The translations under genes were made by a program, and so were the position numbers. From NCBI GenBank assembly GCA_039815685.1, contig JBCBYV010000021.1:25112-89111 (forward strand): a stretch of DNA of 64,000 nt. Direction: 5' to 3'. Position 1 is the first letter of the stretch. Each line of letters begins with the position of its first letter. The notes beneath the pieces are model-generated. The model made no database searches and was not told the DNA's origin. It worked only from the letters and a program-made list of their open reading frames with translations. Source of the stretch: Thermohalobaculum sp039815685. Its GTDB lineage: Bacteria; Pseudomonadota; Alphaproteobacteria; Rhodobacterales; Rhodobacteraceae. Shown here in pieces: positions 24,908 through 33,374 of the stretch.

Positions 24908-26989
24908 TCAGGCGGCGAGACCGGCGTTGCGAGGCAGCTCTGCGGGCGTGCTGGGGGGTACGGTGCCGAGCGGTGGAGGACCGCCAGCCGCCGTCGCGAT
25001 CCCCGACACATCGAGAATGAGTGCAACCGCGCCGTCACCAAGGATCGTCGCGCCCGCGATCCCTTCGATGTTCTTGTGATAGACGCTCAGTGGCTTGATG
25101 ACCGTCTGGTTCTGACCGAGAATATCGTCGACGACCAAGCCGAGACGGCGTCCACTGGCGCGCACGATCACCACCCGGCGCGCCTCGCGCTCTACGGCGC
25201 TCACGCCGAAGAGTTCCGCCAGATCGAGGTAAGCAACGAGGTGCTCACGCAGTTCGATCATGCGCCGCCCGCTTTCATGCGCGACCGGCGCGAATTCGGT
25301 GCACTCCTCAACGGCAGCCAGCGGCAGAACGAAGACCGACGCGCCGACACGAACCAGGAAGCCATCGATGATGGCGAGCGTGACCGGCATGTGCAGCGTG
25401 ATCCGCGTGCCCTTACCCAACGCCGTCTCGACCGCGATCTTGCCGCGAAGCGCGTCGACGGCGGTTCGCACGGCGTCCATACCAACGCCCCGGCCCGAGA
25501 CGTTGCTGAGGGTCGAGGCCGTGGAGAAACCCGGCGCGAAGATCAGCTCGTTGATCGTCGCATCGCTCGGCCGCTCCTCGGCACCGAGAAGCCCCCGTTC
25601 CAACGCCTTGCACCGGATGGCCTCGGTATCGAGACCGCGGCCATCATCGGAGACGGTTATCAGCACTTCTCCGCCCTGCTGCGAGGCTTCGAGCGTCACG
25701 GTGGCGACTTCTGATTTGCCGGCTTTCCGCCGGTCCTCGGCGGTCTCCACGCCGTGATCCATGGCGTTGCGGATCATATGGACCAGCGGCTCGGAGAGCC
25801 TGTCGATCACATTCTTGTCGATCTCCGTCTCACCGCCGCGCGTGACGAGCCGCACCTCCTTGCCCAAGGTTGTGGAGAGATCGCGGACGACACGCCGGAA
25901 CTTCCCGAAGACCACTTCGATGGGCAGCATGCGCAGCGACAGCGTCGTATCCCTAAGGCCGGTGATGAAGCGCTCCACCTCCTCGACCACGCTGATGAGA
26001 GCTGGGTCCGCGAGCCTGTCGCAGACCTGTCGGAGACGTGACTGCGCGATCACGAGCTCGCCAAGTTGATCCATCATCTCGTCGAGCCGAGGCGCCGGGA
26101 CGCGCACGCTCTCCGCGGCCTCGCGTCGTGCCGGGCTCGGCGTCACCGCACCATCACTCGCCGCCGCGCTCTCGCCGGCCTGGGCGCGCTGCGCGGTCCC
26201 TGCGGCGCCCCCTTCCTCAGACTCGGCGGCCGCAACGGCCCGCGCCTCGATCGTCAGTTCGGCGTCGTCGGCGAAAATGAAGACCGCCTCGATGTTTGCC
26301 AGCGGCTCACGCGTCTCCAACGTCACATGCCAGCCGATATGGCAGAGCGTCGGATCAAGCGCATCGAGCGTCGGCAGGGCATCGGCGTCGATCCGAACCG
26401 TCGTCTCACCGAGCTCCGACAACTCGCTGATCAAGAGCTCAGGACGCATGCCCTGGCAGAGCGATCCCTCGGCCGGCTTAAAGTGAATGTCATAGACGAC
26501 CGGGTCCTGCGCCGCCGCGGCTCCGGTCCCAGATGCGTCTCCCGCAGCCGACCCTCGGCCCGGCCCCCCGGACGCGTCGGCAGCGCTCCCCGTCAGGGCC
26601 GCAAGCTGCTCGCTCAAGGCGCGTGCCGTAGGCCCCGGCTCCGCATCTGCCCCCTTGCCATCGGGCCCGGCGGCCAGAAGGGCCAGCATCTCGTCGCGGG
26701 CCTTCAGCGAGAGATCGACAAGCGCGCTGTTGACCCTCAACCGGCCTTCGCGAACCGCGTCGAACGCCGTCTCGAAATCATGCGTGAACCGGGCAAGACG
26801 GTCGAAGCCGAACATCGAGCCGGAGCCCTTGACCGTGTGGAGCGCGCGGAAGACGGCATCGACCTGCTCGCCTGGCCCGGCGCCCTGGATATCTTCGAGC
26901 TCGAGAAGCTGCCTCTCGAGCGCTTCCAGCAGCTCCTCCGCCTCGAGGACGAAGCTCTGTGCCGCGGGGGATAGACCCTTGCCACTCAT
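24908..26989 (-). CDS. cheA: Chemotaxis histidine kinase CheA
   Basis: CheA is the kinase that phosphorylates CheY and CheB. The 693-aa product has P1 (Hpt) with His51 in RALHTVKGSGSMFGF, a P2-like CheY/CheB-binding region at about 160-265 (VVYDIHFKPAEGSLCQGMRP), a P3 dimerisation helix pair (RLDEMMDQLGELVIAQSRL), the P4 ATPase domain (N box HMIRNAMDHGVE, G1 ISVDDGRGLD-like segment VSDDGRGLD, G2 GRGVGMDAV) and the P5 CheW-like regulatory domain. It starts with ATG overlapping the stop of the STAS gene (ATGA). Confidence 0.97.
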   Translation of the reverse strand: MSGKGLSPAAQSFVLEAEELLEALERQLLELEDIQGAGPGEQVDAVFRALHTVKGSGSMFGFDRLARFTHDFETAFDAVREGRLRVNSALVDLSLKARDEMLALLAAGPDGKGADAEPGPTARALSEQLAALTGSAADASGGPGRGSAAGDASGTGAAAAQDPVVYDIHFKPAEGSLCQGMRPELLISELSELGETTVRIDADALPTLDALDPTLCHIGWHVTLETREPLANIEAVFIFADDAELTIEARAVAAAESEEGGAAGTAQRAQAGESAAASDGAVTPSPARREAAESVRVPAPRLDEMMDQLGELVIAQSRLRQVCDRLADPALISVVEEVERFITGLRDTTLSLRMLPIEVVFGKFRRVVRDLSTTLGKEVRLVTRGGETEIDKNVIDRLSEPLVHMIRNAMDHGVETAEDRRKAGKSEVATVTLEASQQGGEVLITVSDDGRGLDTEAIRCKALERGLLGAEERPSDATINELIFAPGFSTASTLSNVSGRGVGMDAVRTAVDALRGKIAVETALGKGTRITLHMPVTLAIIDGFLVRVGASVFVLPLAAVEECTEFAPVAHESGRRMIELREHLVAYLDLAELFGVSAVEREARRVVIVRASGRRLGLVVDDILGQNQTVIKPLSVYHKNIEGIAGATILGDGAVALILDVSGIATAAGGPPPLGTVPPSTPAELPRNAGLAA

Positions 26990-27510
26990 GCCTTAGCCTT
27001 TCTGCCTCTCCGCGACTTCCGGCCGCCGCCGCCAGGCTTCGTCGCTGCACCCTCGGCAAAGCGGGCCCCGGCGATGGCAAGCTGCAGAGAGGGCACACCG
27101 ATCTGAGCCTCCGCTTCAACCTCGCCGTGATCGACGCTGATCGTCCGCCCCTCGGCCGCGTCCGAGGCGATGATGTCGATGAGGGCGGCCCGGACCGCCT
27201 CGGCCTCGGTCACCTTGAGTTCCGGCGACACCGAGAGATGCACGTCCTGGCCGACCTCACGCCGCTCCAGCCCCGGCGGCAGGGTGGGATCTTCGGACGA
27301 GCCGCCCGCAGCGGCATCATCGGCCGCAGCCCCCTCGCGATCCGTGTCCGAAGACGCGGCCTCGGGCATCGCCGGTGCGGCAGGCGGGGCCGTCACCCCC
27401 TCTACCTCCCGCGCATCGTCGGCGGCGTCCCCAGGCACAGTCTTCTCCACCACGATCGCCTCCCCCGCCTCACTCACGCGTTTCACTGCCATGCTCACTG
27501 CGCCGATCAT
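26986..27510 (-). CDS. STAS-domain protein co-transcribed with cheA
   Basis: A 174-aa protein (168 aa if the ATG at 27492 is used; neither start has a strong Shine-Dalgarno). The first ~85 residues are Ala/Asp/Glu/Pro-rich and disordered. The segment from about residue 90 (LSVSPELKVTEAEAVRAALIDII...ISVDHGEVEAEAQIGVPSLQLAIAGAR) has the layout of a STAS/MlaB-type domain, including the VDHGEVE and SLQLAIAGAR blocks. The tail is basic (KPGGGGRKSRRGRKAKA). It lies between the GGDEF/EAL gene (36 bp) and cheA (4-bp overlap). STAS proteins occur in some che operons; here the function is unknown. Confidence 0.65.
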   Translation of the reverse strand: MIGAVSMAVKRVSEAGEAIVVEKTVPGDAADDAREVEGVTAPPAAPAMPEAASSDTDREGAAADDAAAGGSSEDPTLPPGLERREVGQDVHLSVSPELKVTEAEAVRAALIDIIASDAAEGRTISVDHGEVEAEAQIGVPSLQLAIAGARFAEGAATKPGGGGRKSRRGRKAKA

Positions 27511-27546
27511 GACCCGGACTTGATTAAGAGTGCGTGCAGTTCGGGC

Positions 27547-30018
27547 TCAGGAAGCGGCCGCCCGCTTCGCTTTTCCGTCGGCAACCGGCGGAAAGGCGAG
27601 CGGGCATGCCGCCGCCGGCACCACATCCGCAAAACTCAGCCAGGCGGCGAAGCTCTCGGCGGGTTCGGGTCGGGCCACGGCAAAACCCTGCATGGCATCG
27701 CAACCGGCGGCGCGCAGCAGATCGAGCTGCGCCCGCGTCTCGACCCCCGACGCGACCACGTTCAAGGATAGCGAGCGCGCCAGCGTGACGAGGCCCTTCA
27801 GCAGCGTGATCCCTTCCGAATCCTCGCCGAGCTGGCCGACAAGGCCGCGATCGAGCTTCACCGCCGTCGCCGACATCGCCGAGATCGTGCTCAGTGCCAC
27901 GGCATCGCGACCGAATCGGTCGACCAGCACAGGCGCCCCACCGCCACGCAGAGTCGACAGCGTCTCCCGCGCGAGAACATCGCCGCGCCCCGTCGCCGAG
28001 GCCTCGGCCGCCTCGACACCGATCTGGCCCGGCGCAAGCCCCGCCTCGGCCATCGCAGCGACCAGCCGCTTCGGCAGATCGCGCGAGCGCAGCTCCGTCG
28101 CGCCGAGATTGAGTGTCACGAGCGGCGCTTCGATCCCCGCCTGCTGCCAAGCGGCCACCGCCCCCACGACCTGGCGAGCAATCTCGGCACTCAGACGCTC
28201 GCCCAGACCGTTGCGCTCCGCCGCCGCAAGCAGCCGCTCAGGCGGCACATCGCCCAAAACCGCGTGCCGCCAGCGCACCAGCGCCTCGGCCGCGACGACA
28301 TCGCCAGCCGGCATCGCGATACAGGGCTGGAACCAGATCTCGATCTGCCCCTCGGCCTCCTCCGCCTGGCCCGACAGGGCGCGGATCAGAGCCCCGGCGA
28401 GCTGCGCTTCCGCCTCCTGCTCGGCGCGGAGTTTCGGGTCGAAGATCGCAAAGCGGCCGCGCCCCTCCTCCTTCGCGACATAGGTCGCGAGGTCGGCATC
28501 CGCGAGCAACCGCTCCACATTGCAGCTTCCCTCCGCACCGCCGCCATAGGCGATGCCGATGGAGGCACCGATCTGACAGGCATTCCCCTCATAATCGATC
28601 TTCTTGGCCGTCTCAGCGACGATGGCGCCCGCGATCTCCTCGGCGCGCGCCATCTTCTCGTCCGAAAGCACGACGCAGAACTCGTCGCCCCCCGTGCGGC
28701 ACACCGCGGCATCGTCATGCTCCTCACGGCCGGCGGGCAGATCACCGAGACAGGCGACCATCCGCTCCGCCGCGACGGCCAGCACGTGGTCGCCCGCATC
28801 GTGCCCGAGCGTGTCGTTGACCGCCTTGAAGTGATCGAGATCGATGTTCATCACCGCGACGGCGCGCGGGCGACGCTCCCCTTCGGCCGAAAGCCAGCCC
28901 TGCACGAGGCGCGTCAACCCGCGGCGATTGATCAGGCCAGTCAGCGAATCGCGAAAGGCCAGCCGCTCCATCTCGTCGCGCAACCGCGCGAGCCGCGCAT
29001 TCCCGCTGCGAAAGAGCATCGAGGCGGCGCCGAAGGTCGCAAGCGCATGCGCGATCAGGAAGATGCCGAGGCCGGGCCAGGTCGGCGTGCCCCCGCGGCC
29101 GAGCGCGATCAGCGTGCTGATCACGACAAGGCCGACGAGCACCGAGCCGAAGGCCAGGCGGAAGCCGGCGGGGCTCTCGGCCTTCGGCAGTCGCCGCGAG
29201 ACGCCGGCAAGTGCCGCTTCGCGTGCCGTGACGCTCCCGGGCTCACCCGTCGCATCGGCAGCGTCCGTCGGCGCAGGCGCCGTCTGCTGTCCGTCATTGC
29301 CGCCGAGCTCGGCCAGGGCGGCCGTATGGAGCCGGCGCTCCTCCTGCATGGTGTAGAGCGGCTCAAGCCAATCGGGCATCGCGACCGGATCCGCCTTACC
29401 CGCAGCCGCCGACATAGCCTCCGCTGCCCGCGAAAGCCCCGCGATCGCCTCCTCCATCGGCGCCAGTGTCGCCGCTTCCATCTCCTTGGCGGCAGCATGC
29501 GCTGCGGACACCGGCGCATCCGGTGCGGCCCCAGCGATACGCTCGAGGGCGGCATCGAGCTCCGCCAGCGTCGCCACATTCTCATCGCGCCGGTCGCGGA
29601 TGTCCTCGGCAACCCCCTGAAGCTGGCGGGCGAGAACCTGCCGGACGACGGCACGGATCTCGGGGGCCTCCGCCGCGATCCGCTCCTCGGCGATGCGCAC
29701 ATGGTCGAGCCGCTGCGCCACCTCGTCGGCCATCTGCATGACGCCGCTCAGCCTCTGGCGCGCCTTGCTTGCAGCACCATTCGCCTCGGTCGCCTCCGCC
29801 GCAGCCTCGTCGTCCGACACATCGTCGATCGCAGCGCCTAGCGCCGACACCGCGCGGCGGAGCGCGCGCGCCGGCGCATCCATGCCGGCGAACATGGCAT
29901 CGATACCCGCCGACAGCGCTGCGACGGCATCGGCTCCCAGCGCCACACCCAGCTTCTCCTCGCCGCCACCCGCAGCTCCACCCGTCGCCTCACCCATCGC
30001 AGCACCCGCTCCTGCCAT
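27547..30018 (-). CDS. Membrane GGDEF-EAL protein with CheZ-like motif, first gene of che operon
   Basis: The product is 823 aa. Residues 1-~230 are soluble and helical and contain MADEVAQRLDHV, in which Asp98-x-x-x-Gln102 matches the CheZ catalytic pattern. Two membrane helices follow (~288-306 and 315-335). The GGDEF domain (~345-530) has DSLTGLINRRG, the NIDLDHFKAVNDTLGHDAGD block and intact GGDEF at 443-447; the RxxD inhibitory site is not present at the usual spacing. The EAL domain (~555-790) keeps EAL (578-580) and Asn637, but the DDFG motif reads DRFG (700-703) and AEGVE reads ASGVE (756-760), so it is probably not a working phosphodiesterase. I start at the ATG at 30018 (GGAGAG upstream). 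It is divergent from cheY. Confidence 0.88.
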   Translation of the reverse strand: MAGAGAAMGEATGGAAGGGEEKLGVALGADAVAALSAGIDAMFAGMDAPARALRRAVSALGAAIDDVSDDEAAAEATEANGAASKARQRLSGVMQMADEVAQRLDHVRIAEERIAAEAPEIRAVVRQVLARQLQGVAEDIRDRRDENVATLAELDAALERIAGAAPDAPVSAAHAAAKEMEAATLAPMEEAIAGLSRAAEAMSAAAGKADPVAMPDWLEPLYTMQEERRLHTAALAELGGNDGQQTAPAPTDAADATGEPGSVTAREAALAGVSRRLPKAESPAGFRLAFGSVLVGLVVISTLIALGRGGTPTWPGLGIFLIAHALATFGAASMLFRSGNARLARLRDEMERLAFRDSLTGLINRRGLTRLVQGWLSAEGERRPRAVAVMNIDLDHFKAVNDTLGHDAGDHVLAVAAERMVACLGDLPAGREEHDDAAVCRTGGDEFCVVLSDEKMARAEEIAGAIVAETAKKIDYEGNACQIGASIGIAYGGGAEGSCNVERLLADADLATYVAKEEGRGRFAIFDPKLRAEQEAEAQLAGALIRALSGQAEEAEGQIEIWFQPCIAMPAGDVVAAEALVRWRHAVLGDVPPERLLAAAERNGLGERLSAEIARQVVGAVAAWQQAGIEAPLVTLNLGATELRSRDLPKRLVAAMAEAGLAPGQIGVEAAEASATGRGDVLARETLSTLRGGGAPVLVDRFGRDAVALSTISAMSATAVKLDRGLVGQLGEDSEGITLLKGLVTLARSLSLNVVASGVETRAQLDLLRAAGCDAMQGFAVARPEPAESFAAWLSFADVVPAAACPLAFPPVADGKAKRAAAS

Positions 30019-30138
30019 CCGAATCTCTCCGCCGACCACGCCGGCCGCCCCGCCTTCAGTAGAAAGAAAGGGTTGCTGAATTATCCGCATGGGGTGCGGC
30101 AGGGGGCCGTAACGGAGATGAGGCTGACGAGAGCACAG

Positions 30139-30507
30139 ATGGCGAAGACGATCCTGACAGTGGATGACAGCCGCAGCATCCGCGCGGCACTCCGCGAAAC
30201 CCTTGAAGAACTGGGCTTCGCGGTGCTCGAGGCGGAAGACGGCGTGCATGGCTACGAGACGCTGACGGCGAACGAGGTGGATCTGGTGATCACCGACCTC
30301 AACATGCCGCGCATGAACGGCATCGACCTGATTCGGAAGGTCCGGGCCGATGGTCGCTATGCCGGCCTGCCGCTCGTGATGCTGACAACGGAGAACCAGC
30401 CCGACAAGATGAAGGAGGGGCGCGAGGCCGGCGCCTCGGGCTGGATCGTGAAACCCTTCAACGAACTCCAGATCGAGATGATCGTGAAGAAGTTCGCCGT
30501 CGCCTGA
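30139..30507 (+). CDS. cheY: Chemotaxis response regulator CheY
   Basis: A single receiver domain of 122 aa that, when phosphorylated by CheA, would bind the flagellar switch. The acidic pocket Asp9-Asp10 (LTVDDSRSIR), the phosphoacceptor Asp53 (VITDLNMPRMNG), the Thr-containing MLTTEN and the Lys of IVKPFN are all present, and there is no output domain. I start at the ATG at 30139; upstream in-frame starts would add residues unlike any CheY. It lies alone on the plus strand, 120 bp from the divergent GGDEF/EAL gene. Confidence 0.95.
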   Translation: MAKTILTVDDSRSIRAALRETLEELGFAVLEAEDGVHGYETLTANEVDLVITDLNMPRMNGIDLIRKVRADGRYAGLPLVMLTTENQPDKMKEGREAGASGWIVKPFNELQIEMIVKKFAVA

Positions 30508-30555
30508 CGCCCGGCCGCCGCGGCCGGGCCCAGAGGTCACATACCGGCGCGCGCG

Positions 30556-30629
30556 TAGGCCCGGAGGGACTCGAACCCCCAACCAAACCGTTATGAGCGG
30601 TCTGCTCTAACCAATTGAGCTACAGGCCC
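30556..30629 (-). tRNA. tRNA with CAT anticodon, probably tRNA-Ile2
   Basis: A 74-nt cloverleaf without an encoded CCA. Acceptor GGGCCTG pairs with CGGGCCT (G1-U72 wobble), the D arm is GCTC/GAGC, the anticodon stem GACCG/CGGTT holds loop CTCATAA (anticodon CAT, complement at 30593-30595), and the T arm GGGGG/CCCTC holds loop TTCGAGT. The anticodon stem and variable region (CGCTCATAACGGTTTGGT) resemble alphaproteobacterial tRNA-Ile(CAT), whose C34 is changed to lysidine, more than elongator tRNA-Met. The choice of Ile over Met is a judgement. Confidence 0.9.
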
Positions 30630-30765
30630 ACGCCCGGCTGTCGCTAAGCCCCGGCGGGGCAGCGGTCAACGCCGGCGCACCGATATGCTGTCGGCAAACC
30701 CTTCCGCCCGCCGCGACCCTCGCCTATCACGTGCCCCGAACGAGGCTGGGCAAGCGGAGATCGGC

Positions 30766-31854
30766 ATGGCGCATGAGGGTGACGAGACAGGGCGAAACGC
30801 CCTCACCTATGCCGATGCCGGGGTCGATATCGATGCCGGCAACGCCCTGGTCGAGCGCATCAAACCCGCGGCCGCCGCAACCGATCGGCCCGGCGTCATG
30901 GCAGGGCTCGGCGGCTTCGGCGGCCTCTTCGACCTCAAGGCCGCAGGCTACGAGGACGCGGTCCTCGTCGCCGCCACGGACGGCGTGGGCACGAAACTCC
31001 GGCTCGCGATCGACATGGCCGCGATCGACGCCGGCGCCCTCGACGGCATCGGGCAGGATCTCGTCGCGATGTGCGTGAACGATCTCGTCTGCCAGGGCGC
31101 CGAGCCGCTCTTCTTCCTCGACTATTTCGCCACCGGCAAACTCTCGGTCGATGCGGCGGCCCGGGTCGTCGAGGGCATTGCCCGGGCCTGTGCCGCCTCT
31201 GGTGCGGCCCTCCTCGGCGGGGAGACGGCGGAGATGCCGGGCATGTATGCCGACGGGGATTTCGACCTCGCGGGCTTCGCCGTCGGCGCGGTCGAACGCG
31301 GCGCCATGCTCCCCCGCCCCGCCGCACCGGGCGACGTCCTCCTCGGCCTCGCAAGCGACGGGGTCCACTCCAACGGCTACTCGCTTGTCCGGCGCACGGT
31401 GGACCTCGCCGGCCTCGCCTGGGCCTCCCCCTGCCCCTTCGCCCCTGGCACGAACCTCGGCCAGGCCCTGCTCCAGCCAACCCGCCTCTATGTTTCACCC
31501 GTGCGCGCAGCCCTCGCCCGAGGCGGCCTCCGCGCGGCCTGCCACATCACCGGCGGCGGGCTCACGGAAAACCTCCCCCGCGTCCTCGGGCACGGGCTCT
31601 CAGCCGAGATCGACCTTACCGCCATGCCTCTGCCCCCCGTCTTCCGCTGGCTGATCGACACCGCCGGCCTCGACGACGGGGAGGCGCTCCGCACCTATAA
31701 CTGCGGCATCGGCATGGTGCTGGTTGTCTCGGCCGAGGCGGCGGATGCCGAGATCGATGCCCTCGCCGCCGCCGGCGAACGCGTCCTGCCGCTCGGCACC
31801 ATCGAGGCGCGGGACGGCCCCGCCAGCGTCGCCTTCACCGGCAATCTCGCATGA
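30766..31854 (+). CDS. purM: Phosphoribosylformylglycinamidine cyclo-ligase (AIR synthetase)
   Basis: PurM makes AIR from FGAM in purine synthesis. The 362-aa product has the family landmarks LTYADAGVDIDAGN, ATDGVGTKLRLA, VAMCVNDLVCQGAEPLFFLDY, LGGETAEMPGMY and ASDGVHSNGYSLVR. I start at the ATG at 30766, which has GGAG 6 nt upstream. The stop overlaps the purN start (ATGA). The usual pair of late purine genes is therefore translationally coupled. Confidence 0.96.
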   Translation: MAHEGDETGRNALTYADAGVDIDAGNALVERIKPAAAATDRPGVMAGLGGFGGLFDLKAAGYEDAVLVAATDGVGTKLRLAIDMAAIDAGALDGIGQDLVAMCVNDLVCQGAEPLFFLDYFATGKLSVDAAARVVEGIARACAASGAALLGGETAEMPGMYADGDFDLAGFAVGAVERGAMLPRPAAPGDVLLGLASDGVHSNGYSLVRRTVDLAGLAWASPCPFAPGTNLGQALLQPTRLYVSPVRAALARGGLRAACHITGGGLTENLPRVLGHGLSAEIDLTAMPLPPVFRWLIDTAGLDDGEALRTYNCGIGMVLVVSAEAADAEIDALAAAGERVLPLGTIEARDGPASVAFTGNLA

Positions 31855-32471
31855 CCAAGCCGCGGATTGGCATCCTCGTCTCGGGCCGGGGCTCGAACAT
31901 GCTGGCCCTCCTTGACGCCATGGCCGACGGCACCATCGCCGCAGAGCCCGCCATCGTTCTCTCCAACGATCTCGCGGCGCCCGCGCTCGAGAAGGCCGCC
32001 GCCCGAGGCATTCGCGCCGAAGGCATCGACCACAGGGCCTTCAAGCGCGACCGCGCGGCTTTCGATGCGGCCCTTCTCGCAGCACTTCAGGACGCCGGCA
32101 CCGATATCGTCGCCTGCGCGGGCTTCATGCGGATCATGACGCCGGTGATGATCGCGCCCTGGGCGGGACGGATGCTCAACATCCACCCCTCGCTCCTGCC
32201 AGCCTTCACCGGGCTCAACACCCATGCCCGCGCCCGCACGGCCGGCTGCGCCATTCTCGGCTGCACCGTCCATGAAGTGATCGACGATCTCGATGCCGGG
32301 CACATCCTCGGCCAGGCGGCGACGGCCTATCAGCGGGAAGAAGACATCGCCGCGCTCGACACACGTATCCGCAGGCTCGAACACCGCCTCTACCCCGCCG
32401 TGCTCGCGGCCTTCGTCGCGGACCCGGAAGCACTCCGCCACAACCCCATCGCCATCCTCGACTATGGCTGA
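31851..32471 (+). CDS. purN: Phosphoribosylglycinamide formyltransferase (GAR transformylase)
   Basis: PurN transfers a formyl group from 10-formyl-THF to GAR. The 206-aa product has the opening ILVSGRGSNMLAL and the catalytic trio Asn110 and His112 (LNIHPSLLP) and Asp148 (VIDDLDAGHI). It overlaps purM by 4 bp and the following TfoX-C gene by 8 bp, so the three form one transcript. Confidence 0.96.
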   Translation: MTKPRIGILVSGRGSNMLALLDAMADGTIAAEPAIVLSNDLAAPALEKAAARGIRAEGIDHRAFKRDRAAFDAALLAALQDAGTDIVACAGFMRIMTPVMIAPWAGRMLNIHPSLLPAFTGLNTHARARTAGCAILGCTVHEVIDDLDAGHILGQAATAYQREEDIAALDTRIRRLEHRLYPAVLAAFVADPEALRHNPIAILDYG

Positions 32472-32814
32472 GCGACCGGTCAGCGCCATCCGCAATCTCG
32501 GCACCGCGATGGAGGCCGCTTTCGCCAAGGCCGGCATCAGGACGGCGGAGGAGCTGGAAGCGCTCGGTGCCGATGCCGCCTATGCCCGCCTCATCGCAAC
32601 GGGCCACCGCCCGCATATCCTAGCGTTCCAGGCCGTCGCCCTTGGCCTCGAGGGCCGGCACTGGAACAGCGCCGACAGCGCGGAGAAGGCCGCGCTCCGC
32701 ACCCGCTACGAGGCGATCAGAGCCGGAAAACCGGCGACCGCCTCCGGTCGGAGCAAGGGGGTCAGCACAAGCCTCGAGGCTGAGCTCGACCGCCTCGGCC
32801 TCGGTCGCCGCTAA
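32464..32814 (+). CDS. TfoX C-terminal-domain protein
   Basis: A 116-aa protein with the helix-hairpin-helix-like TfoX_C domain (IRNLGTAMEAAFAKAGIRTAEELEALGADAAYARL, quoted in part; then FQAVALGLEGRHWN). The N-terminal TfoX domain of the competence regulator is absent. Small TfoX_C proteins are common in alphaproteobacteria and have no proven function. It starts within the end of purN (ATG 8 bp before the stop). About 120 bp to the next gene follow without a clear terminator. Confidence 0.85.
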   Translation: MAERPVSAIRNLGTAMEAAFAKAGIRTAEELEALGADAAYARLIATGHRPHILAFQAVALGLEGRHWNSADSAEKAALRTRYEAIRAGKPATASGRSKGVSTSLEAELDRLGLGRR

Positions 32815-32937
32815 GCGCTTCACGCCAGCGGCAAGCCAATGTCGCAGAGTCGCGCCGAAGAACCCGTTAACCATCGCGACTGGTGGCGCCGCGCGGCGTC
32901 CACCGTGGTTATCTGAGCACCACCGTGCGCGGTCGGC

Positions 32938-33267
32938 TCAGCGGCCGATCTCCATGGTGAAGACCTCGACGCCCTCCGAGGAGACGTCGCAATCGACGCC
33001 GACAACCCGGTCCGCACCGTCGAACTGCGCCAGAAACTTCCCGCTCACATGCCACATATGTTTGGGCATACGCTCGGTCTCAAACCGGCCCTCGGCCCGC
33101 GCACCGACGCCTTCTTCCGCTGCGATCGCCGAAAGGCCCCGGGCATGACAGGCAAGGATCGCCTCATCCGGCCTGAACGGAACGGGTTCTGCAGCGAGCA
33201 CGGGAAACGCAGCCGATCCGCCGGCGACGAGGAACAGCGCGAGCGCACAGTCGATCTTTCGCATCAT
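32938..33267 (-). CDS. Small exported protein, unknown
   Basis: A 109-aa product with a signal peptide (MMRKIDCALALFLVAGGSAAFPVLA, cleavage after VLA). The mature part of ~84 residues has two Cys (ILACHARGL and VGVDCDVS) and no domain I recognise. The ATG pair at 33267/33264 follows AGGAGG. Longer in-frame starts up to 33408 run into low-likelihood sequence. It probably acts in the periplasm. Confidence 0.7.
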   Translation of the reverse strand: MMRKIDCALALFLVAGGSAAFPVLAAEPVPFRPDEAILACHARGLSAIAAEEGVGARAEGRFETERMPKHMWHVSGKFLAQFDGADRVVGVDCDVSSEGVEVFTMEIGR

Positions 33268-33374
33268 CACGGCCTCCTTCTTTGGCTCGGCCCGAAATTT
33301 GGCCACCACATCTGCAAAACACCAGCACACCTCACGAAACCGTGCCGATAGGGAAAGAACATTGCAAATAAACA

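Noticed and set aside
30019..30582. Upstream extension of the GGDEF-EAL frame through the cheY promoter and cheY
   Set aside because: It runs antisense through cheY and into the tRNA gene; the ATG at 30018 has a good ribosome site.
32866..32875. GTTAACCATC, resembling a CtrA half-site, between the TfoX-C gene and the small exported-protein gene
   Set aside because: Only one half-site and it lies between convergent genes, so a promoter role is unlikely.
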